Shown here piece by piece: positions 33,314 through 41,758 of a stretch of DNA of 47,335 bases. The first letter of the stretch is position 1. Every line of letters starts with the position of its first letter. The stretch spans positions 818 through 48,152 of the forward strand of contig QHCD01000037.1 in assembly GCA_003244255.1 (NCBI GenBank), given 5' to 3'. A program made the position numbers and the translations under genes. The notes below the pieces were generated by a model that did not search any database, was not told the origin of the DNA, and was given only the letters and a program-made list of their open reading frames with translations. Origin of the DNA: Pseudonocardiales bacterium (GTDB taxonomy: Bacteria > Actinomycetota > Actinomycetes > Mycobacteriales > QHCD01).

Positions 33314-34240
33314 TCAGCCGACGGTGCGCCGGATCGCGGTCAGCGTACGGTCGAACGTGCTGTCCAGGCCGTGCTCGTCCGCCAGCCGGACCAGGGCCTC
33401 AGGGTCAGCCGCCCCGGCCCGCAGGGTTGCGTCGACGTCGCCCACCGGCACGTCGGTCCGCACCCGCACGACCGCCGGTGCCGCGGCGAGATACTCGGCC
33501 GCCGCCTGGATTCGGGCCTGCGAGCCGGCCGGGAAGCCCTCGGTGCCGTATTCGGCGGCGGCACGGATGCGCTCGATCGATCCGAAGCGGGTGACCAGGG
33601 CGGCCGCGGTCTTCTCCCCGACGCCGGCGACGCCGGGCAGCCCGTCGCTGGGATCGCCGCGGAGCGTCGCAAAGTCGGCGTACCCGCCGGGCGGGACGCC
33701 GTACCGTTCGCGCACACCCGCCTCGTCGAACACCTGCATCTTGGCCAGCCCGCGCCCGATGTAGAGCAACCGGACGGGCGCGTCGTCACGCACGACCTGC
33801 ATCAGGTCGCGGTCGCCGGACACCACCTCGACGGTCTCGCGAGCTCTCGCCGCGAGCGTGCCGATCACGTCGTCGGCCTCGAAACCGGCGGCACCGACCC
33901 GCGCGATGCCAAGCGCGTCCAGCACCTGCATCAGGATGGGCACCTGTGCCGCAAGCGCCGCGGGGACGTCCTCGCCGCCGCCGGCAGCGACCCGGTGCGC
34001 CTTGTACGACGGCAGCGCGACCACCCGGAACGCCGGCCGCCAGTCCTCGTCGAGGCACGCGACCAGCGAGCCCGGCCGCCGGGTCGCCACCAGCCGGGCG
34101 GTCATGTCGAGGAATCCACGCACCGCGTTGATCGGTCGCCCGTCCGGCGTGGTGATCGACTCGGGAACGCCGTAGAACGCGCGGAAGTACAGGCCGGCGG
34201 CGTCGAGCAGCATGAGCGGGGGCGCACTGGTCACCCGCAC
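33314..34240 (-). CDS. 5'-3' exonuclease (DNA polymerase I N-domain type)
   Basis: This 308-residue protein matches stand-alone 5'-3' exonuclease/flap-endonuclease proteins. The N-terminal nuclease motif is LMLLDAAGLYFRAFYGVP, with further acidic residues in FEADDVIGTLA and VVSGDRDLMQVV. The DNA-binding helix-hairpin is GDPSDGLPGVAGVGEKTAAAL. Such proteins process flaps and gaps during repair or replication. The orientation opposite to its neighbours matches Rv2090 in M. tuberculosis. GTG at 34240 is given; GTG at 34234 has a CAGGGT box 6 nt upstream and may be the real start. It is divergent from the peptidase gene. Confidence 0.9.
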   Translation of the reverse strand: MRVTSAPPLMLLDAAGLYFRAFYGVPESITTPDGRPINAVRGFLDMTARLVATRRPGSLVACLDEDWRPAFRVVALPSYKAHRVAAGGGEDVPAALAAQVPILMQVLDALGIARVGAAGFEADDVIGTLAARARETVEVVSGDRDLMQVVRDDAPVRLLYIGRGLAKMQVFDEAGVRERYGVPPGGYADFATLRGDPSDGLPGVAGVGEKTAAALVTRFGSIERIRAAAEYGTEGFPAGSQARIQAAAEYLAAAPAVVRVRTDVPVGDVDATLRAGAADPEALVRLADEHGLDSTFDRTLTAIRRTVG

Positions 34241-34273
34241 ACCCTGACACAGCGGACAGCGCGCTCGAGCGGA

Positions 34274-34279
34274 TAGCCT
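34274..34279 (+). promoter_or_regulatory. -10 box of the peptidase gene
   Basis: TAGCCT is followed by 6 nt and the ATG, consistent with a leaderless transcript in the 45-bp divergent gap. Confidence 0.45.
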
Positions 34280-34285
34280 GCGCAG

Positions 34286-35440
34286 ATGGCTACGTCACCG
34301 GGGACCCAGGTTCGCGCGCGGCTGGATCGGGCCCGTCGGGCCGCCGCCGATGCGGGTGTCGACGCCGTGCTCGTCACCCCAGGCGCCGATCTGCGCTATC
34401 TGTGCGGATACAACGCGAGACCCCTCGAACGGCTGACCTGCTTGGTGGTCCCGCGTGCCGGCGAGCCGGTGGTCGTCGTGCCGCAACTGGAGCGGGCGGC
34501 CGCGCTCGCGGCCGGACTCGGCGGGGATGGCGGCGCAGCGATCAGCGTCCGCACCCACGGCGAGACTGACGACGCGTTCGAGCTGGTCGGCCGGTTACTG
34601 CACGACTGCATCGGTGCGGCGCCGACGACGGTCGCCGTCAGCGATCGGATGTGGGCGGCGCACGCGCTCGAACTGCGCCGGGGGATCGGGGTCGCGGACG
34701 TGGCCCTCGCCGGTCCGCTGCTGCGCGGACTGCGTATGCGCAAGGACGATGCCGAGATCGAGGAACTGCGGCTCGCGGGCGCGGCCATCGACCGGGTGCA
34801 CAGCAGGGTGCCGGAGTGGTTGCGACCTGGCCGCACCGAGACCGAGGTCGGTCGGGACATCGCCGAGGCGATCATCGCCGAGGGCCACGCAAGCGTTGAC
34901 TTCGTCATCGTCGGGTCCGGCCCCAACTCGGCGAGCCCGCACCACGAGCTGTCCGAGCGCGTGATCGAGCCCGGCGATCCGGTCGTGATCGACATCGGCG
35001 GTACGACGACGAACGGCTACTGCTCGGACTGCACTCGCACCTACGTGGCCGGCACCGCCGGATCTGCCGCGGATGCCGACTTCGCCGCGCGGTACGCGGT
35101 CCTGCAGCATGCGCAGCAGGCGGCCTGTTCGGCGGTCCGGCCCGGCATCACCGGCGCCGAGCTCGACGCCGTCGCGCGCGATGTGATCGCCGCCGCGGGT
35201 TACGGCGAGCTGTTTATCCACCGCACCGGCCACGGCATCGGCCTGGAGACCCACGAGGACCCGTATATCGTCTCCAGCAACACCGAACCGCTCGAGCCGG
35301 GCATGGCGTTCAGCATCGAACCGGGAATCTACGTCGACGGTCGCTCTGGTGCGCGCATTGAAGATATCGTCGTGTGCACAGACGACGGCGGCGAGCGGCT
35401 GAACGTCATCGATCGCGACCTGCTCGTCGTCGGAGACTGA
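34286..35440 (+). CDS. pepE: M24-family metallopeptidase (Xaa-Pro dipeptidase type)
   Basis: This 384-residue protein has a creatinase-like N-terminal domain (DLRYLCGYNARPLERL) and a pita-bread catalytic domain. All five dinuclear metal ligands are present: Asp236 (VVIDIGGT), Asp248 (SDCTRTY), His316 (HRTGHGIGLE), Glu345 (FSIEPGIY) and Glu359 (ARIEDIV). It should cleave dipeptides or N-terminal residues next to proline in the cytosol. The name pepE follows the mycobacterial gene at the same position. The acyl-CoA dehydrogenase starts 4 bp downstream. Confidence 0.9.
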   Translation: MATSPGTQVRARLDRARRAAADAGVDAVLVTPGADLRYLCGYNARPLERLTCLVVPRAGEPVVVVPQLERAAALAAGLGGDGGAAISVRTHGETDDAFELVGRLLHDCIGAAPTTVAVSDRMWAAHALELRRGIGVADVALAGPLLRGLRMRKDDAEIEELRLAGAAIDRVHSRVPEWLRPGRTETEVGRDIAEAIIAEGHASVDFVIVGSGPNSASPHHELSERVIEPGDPVVIDIGGTTTNGYCSDCTRTYVAGTAGSAADADFAARYAVLQHAQQAACSAVRPGITGAELDAVARDVIAAAGYGELFIHRTGHGIGLETHEDPYIVSSNTEPLEPGMAFSIEPGIYVDGRSGARIEDIVVCTDDGGERLNVIDRDLLVVGD

Positions 35441-35444
35441 GCCA

Positions 35445-36617
35445 ATGGACAGCACGGCGGCGCCGGGCCTCACCGACGAGGCGCGGGAACTGCTCGCACT
35501 CGCCGAGGAGCTCGCGCGCAAGGAGCTGCGGCCCCGTGCCGACGATGCTGAGCGCGCGGGTGAGTTCCCGCGGGAGCTGATCCGAACCCTCGGACGGTCC
35601 GGGTTCCTCGGCCTGCCCTACCCCCAGGAGTACGGCGGCGGCGGTCAGCCGTACGGGACCTACCTGCAGGTACTGGAGATGCTGGCCGGCTCCTGGCTCA
35701 CGGTTGCGCTGTCGATCAGCGTGCACACGCTCGCCTGCTACCCGACGGCGGCCTTCGGCACGGACGAGCAGCGCGCCCGGTTGCTGCCGGAGCTGCTCGC
35801 CGGTGAGCGCCTCGGTGCCTACTGCCTGTCCGAAGCGCAGTCCGGCTCGGACGCCGCGGCGCTGTCCGCCCACGCCATGCGCGAGGCCGACGGCTACCAG
35901 CTGGACGGCAACAAGGCATGGGTCACGCACGCCGGCGTCGCCGACTTCTACAGCGTGATGGCCCGCACCGAGCCGCACAAGACGCACGGCATCTCCTGCT
36001 TCCTGGTACCGGGCGACACTGCCGGTCTCACCGCGGCCGCGCCCGAGAACAAGATGGGCATGCGGGCGAGCCCGACCGCGTCTGTGCACCTCGACGGCGC
36101 GCGTGTCGCCGCTGACCGGCTGATCGGCGCAGAGGGCGACGGCTTCCCGATCGCCTTGTCGGCGCTGGATTCCGGCCGGCTCGGCATCGCCGCGTGCGCC
36201 ACGGGCCTGGCCCAGGGATCGCTCGACCACGCGTTCGAATACGCGATGACGCGGGAGCAGTTCGGCCGGCCGGTCTTCGCGTTCCAGGGACTGGCGTTCC
36301 TGCTGGCCGACATGACCACCCAGGTGGAAGCCGGACGTGCGATCTATCTGGCCGCCGCCCGTCGCCGCGACGCCGGTGTCCCGTACTCGCGGCAGGCGGC
36401 GATGGCGAAGCTGTTCTGCACGGACATGGCGATGCAGGTGACCACCGACGCCGTGCAGGTGTTGGGCGGTGCCGGCTACGTCGAGGACCATCCGGTCGAG
36501 CGATATATGCGCGAGGCCAAGGTGATGCAGATCTTCGAGGGCACCAACCAGATCCAGCGGGTGGTGATCGCGCGGTCGATGGCCCGCGAGCACGCTGCCC
36601 GCCACCACCGCCGATAG
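35445..36617 (+). CDS. Acyl-CoA dehydrogenase
   Basis: This 390-residue FAD enzyme introduces a trans double bond into an acyl-CoA. Family signatures are LSEAQSGSDAAAL, the FAD/substrate region TAAAPENKMGMRASPT, MTREQFGRPVFAFQ, and the C-terminal FEGTNQIQRVVI with the likely catalytic Glu. The chain-length or branched substrate cannot be read from the sequence. It begins 4 bp after the peptidase stop and is probably co-transcribed. Its TAG stop is also the first three bases of the TAGAAT box before the Lrp gene. Confidence 0.92.
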   Translation: MDSTAAPGLTDEARELLALAEELARKELRPRADDAERAGEFPRELIRTLGRSGFLGLPYPQEYGGGGQPYGTYLQVLEMLAGSWLTVALSISVHTLACYPTAAFGTDEQRARLLPELLAGERLGAYCLSEAQSGSDAAALSAHAMREADGYQLDGNKAWVTHAGVADFYSVMARTEPHKTHGISCFLVPGDTAGLTAAAPENKMGMRASPTASVHLDGARVAADRLIGAEGDGFPIALSALDSGRLGIAACATGLAQGSLDHAFEYAMTREQFGRPVFAFQGLAFLLADMTTQVEAGRAIYLAAARRRDAGVPYSRQAAMAKLFCTDMAMQVTTDAVQVLGGAGYVEDHPVERYMREAKVMQIFEGTNQIQRVVIARSMAREHAARHHRR

Positions 36618-36620
36618 AAT
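36615..36620 (+). promoter_or_regulatory. -10 box of the Lrp/AsnC gene overlapping a stop codon
   Basis: TAGAAT, 6 nt before the GTG start, includes the stop codon of the acyl-CoA dehydrogenase. It fits a leaderless promoter. Confidence 0.5.
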
Positions 36621-36626
36621 CCGCCC

Positions 36627-37079
36627 GTGAGCGAGCTGGTCGACGGCACCGACCGCGCCATCGTGCGAGAGCTCGCCGCTGACGGCAGGCTCTCCTACAC
36701 CGACCTGGCCGAACGGGTCGGGCTCTCGGTTTCGGCTGTGCACCAGCGGGTGCGCCGGTTGGAGGCGCGCGGGGCGATCACCGGCTACGGCGCCCGGGTC
36801 GACTCCGACGCACTCGGCCTGCCGCTGACGGCGTTCGTGTCGATCAAGCCGATCGACCCGGCGGCGCCGGACGACGCACCGGAGCGGCTGTCCGGCCTGG
36901 ACGCCATCGAGAGCTGCTTCTCGGTCGCCGGCGAGGAGAGCTACATCCTCAAGGTGCGGGTGGCGGGCCCCGCAGCGCTGGAAGCGCTGCTGCAGGACAT
37001 CCGCTCGGCGGCGAACGTGTCCACTCGCACCACGGTGGTGCTCTCCACGCCGTATGACGGCCGGCCGAGCTTCATCTAG
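36627..37079 (+). CDS. Lrp/AsnC-family transcriptional regulator
   Basis: This 150-residue protein has an N-terminal HTH (RAIVRELAADGRLSYTDLAE, then VGLSVSAVHQRVRRLEARG) and a C-terminal RAM effector domain (CFSVAGEESYILKVRVAG). These regulators form octamers that respond to amino acids or related metabolites. The gene lies 9 bp after the acyl-CoA dehydrogenase, so it may regulate branched-chain amino acid or fatty acid breakdown; this is inference from position. The downstream hairpin repeat may terminate its transcript. Confidence 0.9.
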   Translation: MSELVDGTDRAIVRELAADGRLSYTDLAERVGLSVSAVHQRVRRLEARGAITGYGARVDSDALGLPLTAFVSIKPIDPAAPDDAPERLSGLDAIESCFSVAGEESYILKVRVAGPAALEALLQDIRSAANVSTRTTVVLSTPYDGRPSFI

Positions 37080-37090
37080 CCGGTGCGCAG

Positions 37091-37198
37091 CGGCTCCGGC
37101 CGCCGTTCTTCCGCCGAGATCGCACTTCACCACCTGCTCGACGGCGTGTCGCGGTGGCGAATCGCGATCTCGGCGAGAGACGGCGGCTCCGGCCGCCG
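37091..37198. repeat. 15-bp direct repeats flanking hairpin repeat copy 2
   Basis: CGGCTCCGGCCGCCG occurs at 37091-37105 and again at 37184-37198, directly on either side of the 77-bp element. It could be a target-site duplication or part of a larger composite repeat. The copy at 25056 has no such flanks. Confidence 0.6.
37108..37184 (-). repeat. 77-bp hairpin repeat, copy 2
   Basis: This is the reverse complement of 25056-25132 with one difference. The arms are 37112-37134 and 37153-37175 (20 of 23 pair). It lies in the 122-bp gap between the convergent Lrp and binding-protein genes, where a long hairpin could act as a bidirectional terminator. Together the two copies bracket the block from pafC to the Lrp gene as inverted repeats. 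Confidence 0.9.
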
Positions 37199-37201
37199 CC
37201 G

Positions 37202-38194
37202 TCAGCTGATGAACCCCTCGCTCTTCAGCCACGACTTCGCGACGTCCTCGGGCTTCTTGCCGTCGACGTCGACCTGCTTGTTCAGGCCGATCATCACGTC
37301 GCTGGTCAGCTTCGGTGAGATCGCGGCGAAGATCCCGTCGAACTGCTTGGAGTACTTGGTGTAGACGGAGTTGCGCACCGTCAGGCCCGCGACGTAGGTA
37401 CCGAAGGCGTTCTTGTCGTCCTTGAGCACCTTCAGCTTCAGCGTCTGGATGCGACCGTCCGTGGTGAAGATCTCGGCGAAGTTGCACGGCTTGCCCTTCG
37501 CGACCTGGGTGTAGTCCAGTGCGAGGTCGACGGTCGCAAGGTGCGCGGGTGTGATCTTGAAGCCATAGGACTTCTCGATGTTCGGGAAGCCGTCGTTGCG
37601 GTTCAGGAACTCCGCCGCCCCACAGAAGGTGGCGTCGCCGGGGTGGGCGTTCATGTACGCCGCCATCTCCGACAGCGTCGTGATCTTGCCGAGGTCGCCG
37701 GTGGCGTCGCCCCGCATCGCGACGCCGTAGGAGTCGTTGACCCCCGACGCGGTCAGCCACTTCACCTGGTTCTTCGCAAGGTCACCCTTTGCCGTCGCCG
37801 CGTACTGCGCGGGCTCGCCGGACTTGATCGGGCTGGGCTCCTTCAGGTAGGTGAGCCACGCGGTGCCGTCGTACTCCCAGTACATGTCCAGCCGCCCGGA
37901 GGTGAGCGACGTGCGTACCGTGCTCGACCCGGTCAGGTTGCTGTTGGTCGTCTTGGCACCGGCGGCCGTCAGCGCGTCCGCCGTGATGTAACCGAGGATC
38001 CGGCTCTCGGTGAACTCCTTGGCGCCGACCTTGAAGGTCGCGCCCTTCATGCTGAAGCTCTTGTTGCTGCCGATCGACCCGCCGGTGGATCCGCCACCGG
38101 ACTTGCTACCGCACGCGGCGACGCCGACCAGCGCGACAACCGCCAAGCCCGCGGTCACAGCGCGATGGATGCGCTTGTTCATGGTGCTCTCCAT
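37202..38194 (-). CDS. Osmoprotectant/glycine-betaine binding lipoprotein
   Basis: This 330-residue OpuAC/ProX-type binding protein has a lipoprotein signal ending GVAAC (Cys28). The domain start VGAKEFTESRILGYI and the segment GRLDMYWEYDGTAWLTYL are typical of OsmF/OpuCC proteins, which bind betaine, choline or carnitine through aromatic boxes. It is the last gene of a five-gene operon. The start is ATG 38194; an ATG four codons later is also possible. The precise ligand cannot be read directly. Confidence 0.88.
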   Translation of the reverse strand: MESTMNKRIHRAVTAGLAVVALVGVAACGSKSGGGSTGGSIGSNKSFSMKGATFKVGAKEFTESRILGYITADALTAAGAKTTNSNLTGSSTVRTSLTSGRLDMYWEYDGTAWLTYLKEPSPIKSGEPAQYAATAKGDLAKNQVKWLTASGVNDSYGVAMRGDATGDLGKITTLSEMAAYMNAHPGDATFCGAAEFLNRNDGFPNIEKSYGFKITPAHLATVDLALDYTQVAKGKPCNFAEIFTTDGRIQTLKLKVLKDDKNAFGTYVAGLTVRNSVYTKYSKQFDGIFAAISPKLTSDVMIGLNKQVDVDGKKPEDVAKSWLKSEGFIS

Positions 38195-38225
38195 TCGGTT
38201 GCCGATGCGTTCGGTCTTCTGATGC

Positions 38226-39032
38226 TCAGAGCCCGCGCGGCCTGAGGTAGTGCTCGGCGATGCCGGCCAGCCAATCGACCAGGACGGCGAGCACCGCGGT
38301 CAGCACGCTGCCCGTGACGATCACCAACGTTCTGCTATTGGTGATGCCGTTGTTGATGATGTCACCGAGGCCGCCCGCGTTGACGAACGTGGCGAGGGTG
38401 ACCGTACCGACGCTGATCACCAGGGCCGTGCGAACCCCCGCCAGGATGACCGGAACGGCGAGCGGCAACTCGATGCGGACCAGCACGCCCGCCTTCGTCA
38501 TCCCCATGCCACGGGCGGATTCGATCACGGCCGGGTTCACCTGCTGCAGGCCGACCATGGTGTTGCGCAGCACCGGAAGGATCGCGTACAGCACGAACGC
38601 GGCGACCGCGATCTTGGTGCCGATACCGATCTCCACTGCCAGCAGCACGAGCACGCCGATCGAGGGCACGGCCTGGCCGATATTCGCGACGCCGACGAGG
38701 ATCGGCGCGACCCGCCGGGTGCTCGGCCGGGTGAGCAGGATGCCGATCGGAACGGCGATGAGCACGACCAGGATCGTCGTCGCCACCGTCATCTCGATGT
38801 GCTGCACCAGCCGTCTGGTGATGTAGCTGCGATTGAGAGAGCGCTTCTCGACCTCGTCGAGCGTGCGGCCGGCGACGTAGAGATACAGCACCACCAGCGT
38901 GACGACGGCGAGCACCGGCGCGATGCCGTAGTGCGCGACGGCCGACGTCGCCGCCCGCGACCGCGACCCGCGAGGGGGAGCTGCCGGCGCGGCGGGTTCC
39001 CCCCGTTCGGGAGGGGCGATGACGGCGGTCAC
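38226..39032 (-). CDS. Osmoprotectant ABC importer permease 2 (OpuC type)
   Basis: This 268-residue permease with about six membrane segments has the conserved loop VIESARGMGMTKAGVLVRIELPLAVPVI and TFVNAGGLGDIINNGI. It is longer than the other permease of the operon because of an extra N-terminal tail and helix. The GTG start overlaps the ATPase stop by 4 bp. Confidence 0.9.
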   Translation of the reverse strand: MTAVIAPPERGEPAAPAAPPRGSRSRAATSAVAHYGIAPVLAVVTLVVLYLYVAGRTLDEVEKRSLNRSYITRRLVQHIEMTVATTILVVLIAVPIGILLTRPSTRRVAPILVGVANIGQAVPSIGVLVLLAVEIGIGTKIAVAAFVLYAILPVLRNTMVGLQQVNPAVIESARGMGMTKAGVLVRIELPLAVPVILAGVRTALVISVGTVTLATFVNAGGLGDIINNGITNSRTLVIVTGSVLTAVLAVLVDWLAGIAEHYLRPRGL

Positions 39033-40228
39033 GACCGGTGCCGAGCATCCTGCTGATCGGCGGCGGCGGTCGGCAACTGGGCCTCTTGCTCGACGTGGAT
39101 CAGAGCGCGTAACCGTTCCAGGTCAAGGGTTCCGCGGTAGGCGCCGTCCTCGCCGACGACGACGGCAGCGGTCGAGTAGGACTGCAGGATGATGTTCAGG
39201 GCGTCGAACAGGGTCGACTGCGAAGTGACCGGCGAGAGGATCGGCAGCGGGTTGTCCGTGCTCTGCACGCGCCCGCTGTCGGCGCGAGCGAGCCACCCCT
39301 TGGGCCGGTGCTGACCATCGAGTACCAGCAGGAAGTCGTCATCGCAGCGGCGGAACGCCTCACCGATCGCCTCACCGCTCACACCGGCCTGGACCGTCGG
39401 CCAGCTGTTGAGCTCGATCTCGCCTACCTGGCTCAGGGTCAGCCGTTTCACCGAAGGGCCGGCGCCGAGGAAGTTCTCGACGAAGTCGTCGGCCGGGTTG
39501 GCGAGGATGTTCGACGGGGTGTCGAACTGCGCGATCCTCGATTCCTCGCTCAGGATCGCGATGCGGTCGCCCATCTTGATCGCCTCGTCGATGTCGTGGG
39601 TGACAAAGACGATCGTCTTCTTGATCTCCTCCTGCAGGCGCAGGAACTCGTTCTGCAGCCGTGCGCGGTTGATCGGGTCGATGGCCCCGAACGGTTCGTC
39701 CATCAGCATCACCGGCGGGTCCGCGCCGAGCGCCCGCGCTACGCCGACCCGCTGGTTCTGCCCGCCGGAGAGTTCCTTGGGGTAACGGTCGCGGTAGCGA
39801 CCGGGTTCGAGACCGACGAGCTCCAGCAGCTCGTCGACGCGGTTCGCGATCCGCCGCTTGTCCCACCCGAGCATCTTCGGGACGACGCCGACGTTCGCTG
39901 CGACCGTCTGGTGCGGGAACAGCCCGACCTGCTGGATCACGTAGCCGATCCGGCGGCGCAGCTCGTCGGCGTTGGTCGTGGTGACGTCCTCACCCTGCAG
40001 GAAGATCCGTCCGCCACTCGGCTCGATGATGCGATTGATCATCTTCAGCGTCGTCGTCTTGCCGCAACCCGACGGACCCACGAGAATGACGATCTCGCCC
40101 TCGGGGATCTCCATCGACAAGGTCGCGACCGCCGGGCGAGCCTGCCCGGGGTAGTGCTTCTCGAGGTTGTCCAGTCGGATCATCGCCTCGCCCGGCGACG
40201 TCGACGCGTGCGATGAAACGTCAGCCAC
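39029..40228 (-). CDS. Osmoprotectant ABC importer ATPase with CBS domains (OpuCA type)
   Basis: This 399-residue ATPase has Walker A GPSGCGKTT (51-59), signature LSGGQNQRVGVARAL (153-167) and Walker B VMLMDEP (173-179). A C-terminal region of about 130 residues resembles a pair of CBS domains (DNPLPILSPVTSQSTLFDAL, then AAVVVGEDGAYRGTLDLERL), as in OpuA/OpuCA, where CBS domains gate transport by ionic strength. The start is set at GTG 40228, overlapping the upstream permease by 8 bp with AGGGGG in front; the frame stays open to 40258. Asn replaces the usual Gln after LSGGQ. Confidence 0.9.
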   Translation of the reverse strand: MADVSSHASTSPGEAMIRLDNLEKHYPGQARPAVATLSMEIPEGEIVILVGPSGCGKTTTLKMINRIIEPSGGRIFLQGEDVTTTNADELRRRIGYVIQQVGLFPHQTVAANVGVVPKMLGWDKRRIANRVDELLELVGLEPGRYRDRYPKELSGGQNQRVGVARALGADPPVMLMDEPFGAIDPINRARLQNEFLRLQEEIKKTIVFVTHDIDEAIKMGDRIAILSEESRIAQFDTPSNILANPADDFVENFLGAGPSVKRLTLSQVGEIELNSWPTVQAGVSGEAIGEAFRRCDDDFLLVLDGQHRPKGWLARADSGRVQSTDNPLPILSPVTSQSTLFDALNIILQSYSTAAVVVGEDGAYRGTLDLERLRALIHVEQEAQLPTAAADQQDARHRS

Positions 40229-40868
40229 GGATCCCCCTGGGTGTCGTGAATCGGCCAAGGAACATGAAGAAGATATCGAGCACGATCGCGATGACGATGA
40301 CGCCGAGCGTGCCTGACAGCGCGAGGTTGAAGGCCACCGGGAAACCGATCCGATCGAGCCCGTCGAAGATGTCGTGTCCGAGGCCCGGACCGCCGACGTA
40401 GGCCGCGATCGCCGCGATACCGACGTCGAGCAGCGTCGCCACCCGGATGCCGGTGATGATCACCGGCCATGCCAGCGGCACCTCCACCTGCGCGAGCCGG
40501 CGCCACCGGCCCATACCGATCGCGCGGGCTGATTCGGTGACGGCGGAATCGACCTCGCGCAGACCGGTGATCGTATTGCGGACGATCGGCAGCAGGGCGT
40601 ACATCACCAGGGCGAAGACGGCCGGCGTGTAACCGAGACCGAGTGGTGCGATCAGCAGGCCGAACAGCGCAAACGAGGGGATGGTCAGGAAGATGCCGGT
40701 GACGGCGAGCACGAATGCGCGCGGCGCGGCCGTCTGGTAGGTCAGCACCCCCAGCGCGACACCGATCACGGTCGCGATAGCCACCGACACGAGGACCAGC
40801 AGCAGGTGCTGCACCGTTAGCTTCAGCAGATCCTGCCAGTTGCCCGCGAGATAGCTGCCGAAGCTCAT
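40221..40868 (-). CDS. Osmoprotectant ABC importer permease 1 (OpuC type)
   Basis: This 215-residue permease has about five or six membrane segments with TIPSFALFGLLIAPLGLGYTP, the loop VTESARAIGMGRWRRLAQVEVPLAW, and AAYVGGPGLGHDIFDGL. The size is typical of OpuCB/OpuCD proteins. Its ATG overlaps the IclR regulator stop by 4 bp (ATGA), and its end overlaps the ATPase start by 8 bp. Confidence 0.9.
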   Translation of the reverse strand: MSFGSYLAGNWQDLLKLTVQHLLLVLVSVAIATVIGVALGVLTYQTAAPRAFVLAVTGIFLTIPSFALFGLLIAPLGLGYTPAVFALVMYALLPIVRNTITGLREVDSAVTESARAIGMGRWRRLAQVEVPLAWPVIITGIRVATLLDVGIAAIAAYVGGPGLGHDIFDGLDRIGFPVAFNLALSGTLGVIVIAIVLDIFFMFLGRFTTPRGIRG

Positions 40869-41677
40869 CGCACGCTCTCCTCGGGGTCAATCCCATGTGG
40901 GCCGATCGATCCGCCGGCGAGTAACCGCGAGACCTGGTCGGCCGCAGTTCGCACCGCGGCCGCCGCCTCGTCGATCCGACCGCCCAGCCGGAACTGCGGG
41001 CCGGACATGTTCACCGCCGCGGCGACGCGGCCACTGTGGTCGCGAATGGGCGCGGCGACCCCGACCAGACCGGATTCGAATTCGTCTTCGACGACGGCGT
41101 GGCCCGCTGCGGCCGCGGCCGAGACCCGCCGGGCAAGTTCGCCGATCGTGCGCGGCGAGCGCGGGCCGCCGTCGGTGAAGTCGACGCCACGCAAGAGTGC
41201 CGCGAGCATCGCCGCATCGTGATCGATGAGCAGGGCCCGCCCCGACGACGTGCACCATGCGGGAACGGTACGGCCGACCCATCCGGCGACCTGGACGACG
41301 GTCTCCGAGGGCGACTCGGTCCAGACCGTCAGCACCTCCCGGCCGCGCAGTACCGACAGGTGCATGCGCTCGCCGAGATCGTGCACCATCGGGGTGAGGA
41401 CGGGCGGCGCCACGGTGAGCAGGCGGTGATCGCCGGTGCGCGCGGCGAGCTGGTAGATCAGCCAGCCGAGCCGGTAGGCCTGGGTATCCGGCGAGCGGTC
41501 AACCAGGCCGGCCTGCGCGAGCGTCTTGAGGGTGCGCGACACCTGGCTCTTGTCCTGGCCGATGGTGTCGGCGAGCGCGACGACACCGAGGCCGCCGGAC
41601 CGGACCGCCTCGTCGGAGCCGAGCCGCACCAGCAGCTCGATACCGCGCCGCAGCGTGGTCGCTTCCTGGCCAGCCAT
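40865..41677 (-). CDS. IclR-family regulator 1, first gene of the osmoprotectant operon
   Basis: This 270-residue protein has an N-terminal winged helix (VVALADTIGQDKSQVSRTLKT) and an IclR effector domain (VAPPVLTPMVHDLGERMHLSVL, GRALLIDHD, VVEDEFESGLVGVAAPIRD). It overlaps the first permease by 4 bp, so it is translated with the importer and probably controls it. A 15-bp TTGC-N7-GCAA palindrome lies 20 bp before its start. No strong Shine-Dalgarno was seen. The effector may be betaine or a breakdown product, inferred from context. Confidence 0.9.
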   Translation of the reverse strand: MAGQEATTLRRGIELLVRLGSDEAVRSGGLGVVALADTIGQDKSQVSRTLKTLAQAGLVDRSPDTQAYRLGWLIYQLAARTGDHRLLTVAPPVLTPMVHDLGERMHLSVLRGREVLTVWTESPSETVVQVAGWVGRTVPAWCTSSGRALLIDHDAAMLAALLRGVDFTDGGPRSPRTIGELARRVSAAAAAGHAVVEDEFESGLVGVAAPIRDHSGRVAAAVNMSGPQFRLGGRIDEAAAAVRTAADQVSRLLAGGSIGPHGIDPEESVR

Positions 41678-41697
41678 GGCGTGACGGTAGGAGTAAC

Positions 41698-41712
41698 TTG
41701 CGCTATTAGCAA
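41698..41712. promoter_or_regulatory. IclR-type operator candidate, site 1
   Basis: TTGCGCTATTAGCAA is a TTGC-N7-GCAA palindrome with GCTATTAGC nested inside. It lies just upstream of the importer operon and shares its 15-bp layout with the site at 42855. Confidence 0.55.
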
Positions 41713-41758
41713 GCGGCCGCGCAGGATTCGCAACCGGCGGCCACCAGGGAGACCTCGG

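Noticed and set aside
35406..37760. Very long open frame (784 codons) on the minus strand
   Set aside because: It runs antisense through the acyl-CoA dehydrogenase and Lrp genes and out of frame through the binding-protein gene; its Arg/Gly/Val-rich translation is the usual shadow of GC-rich codon usage.
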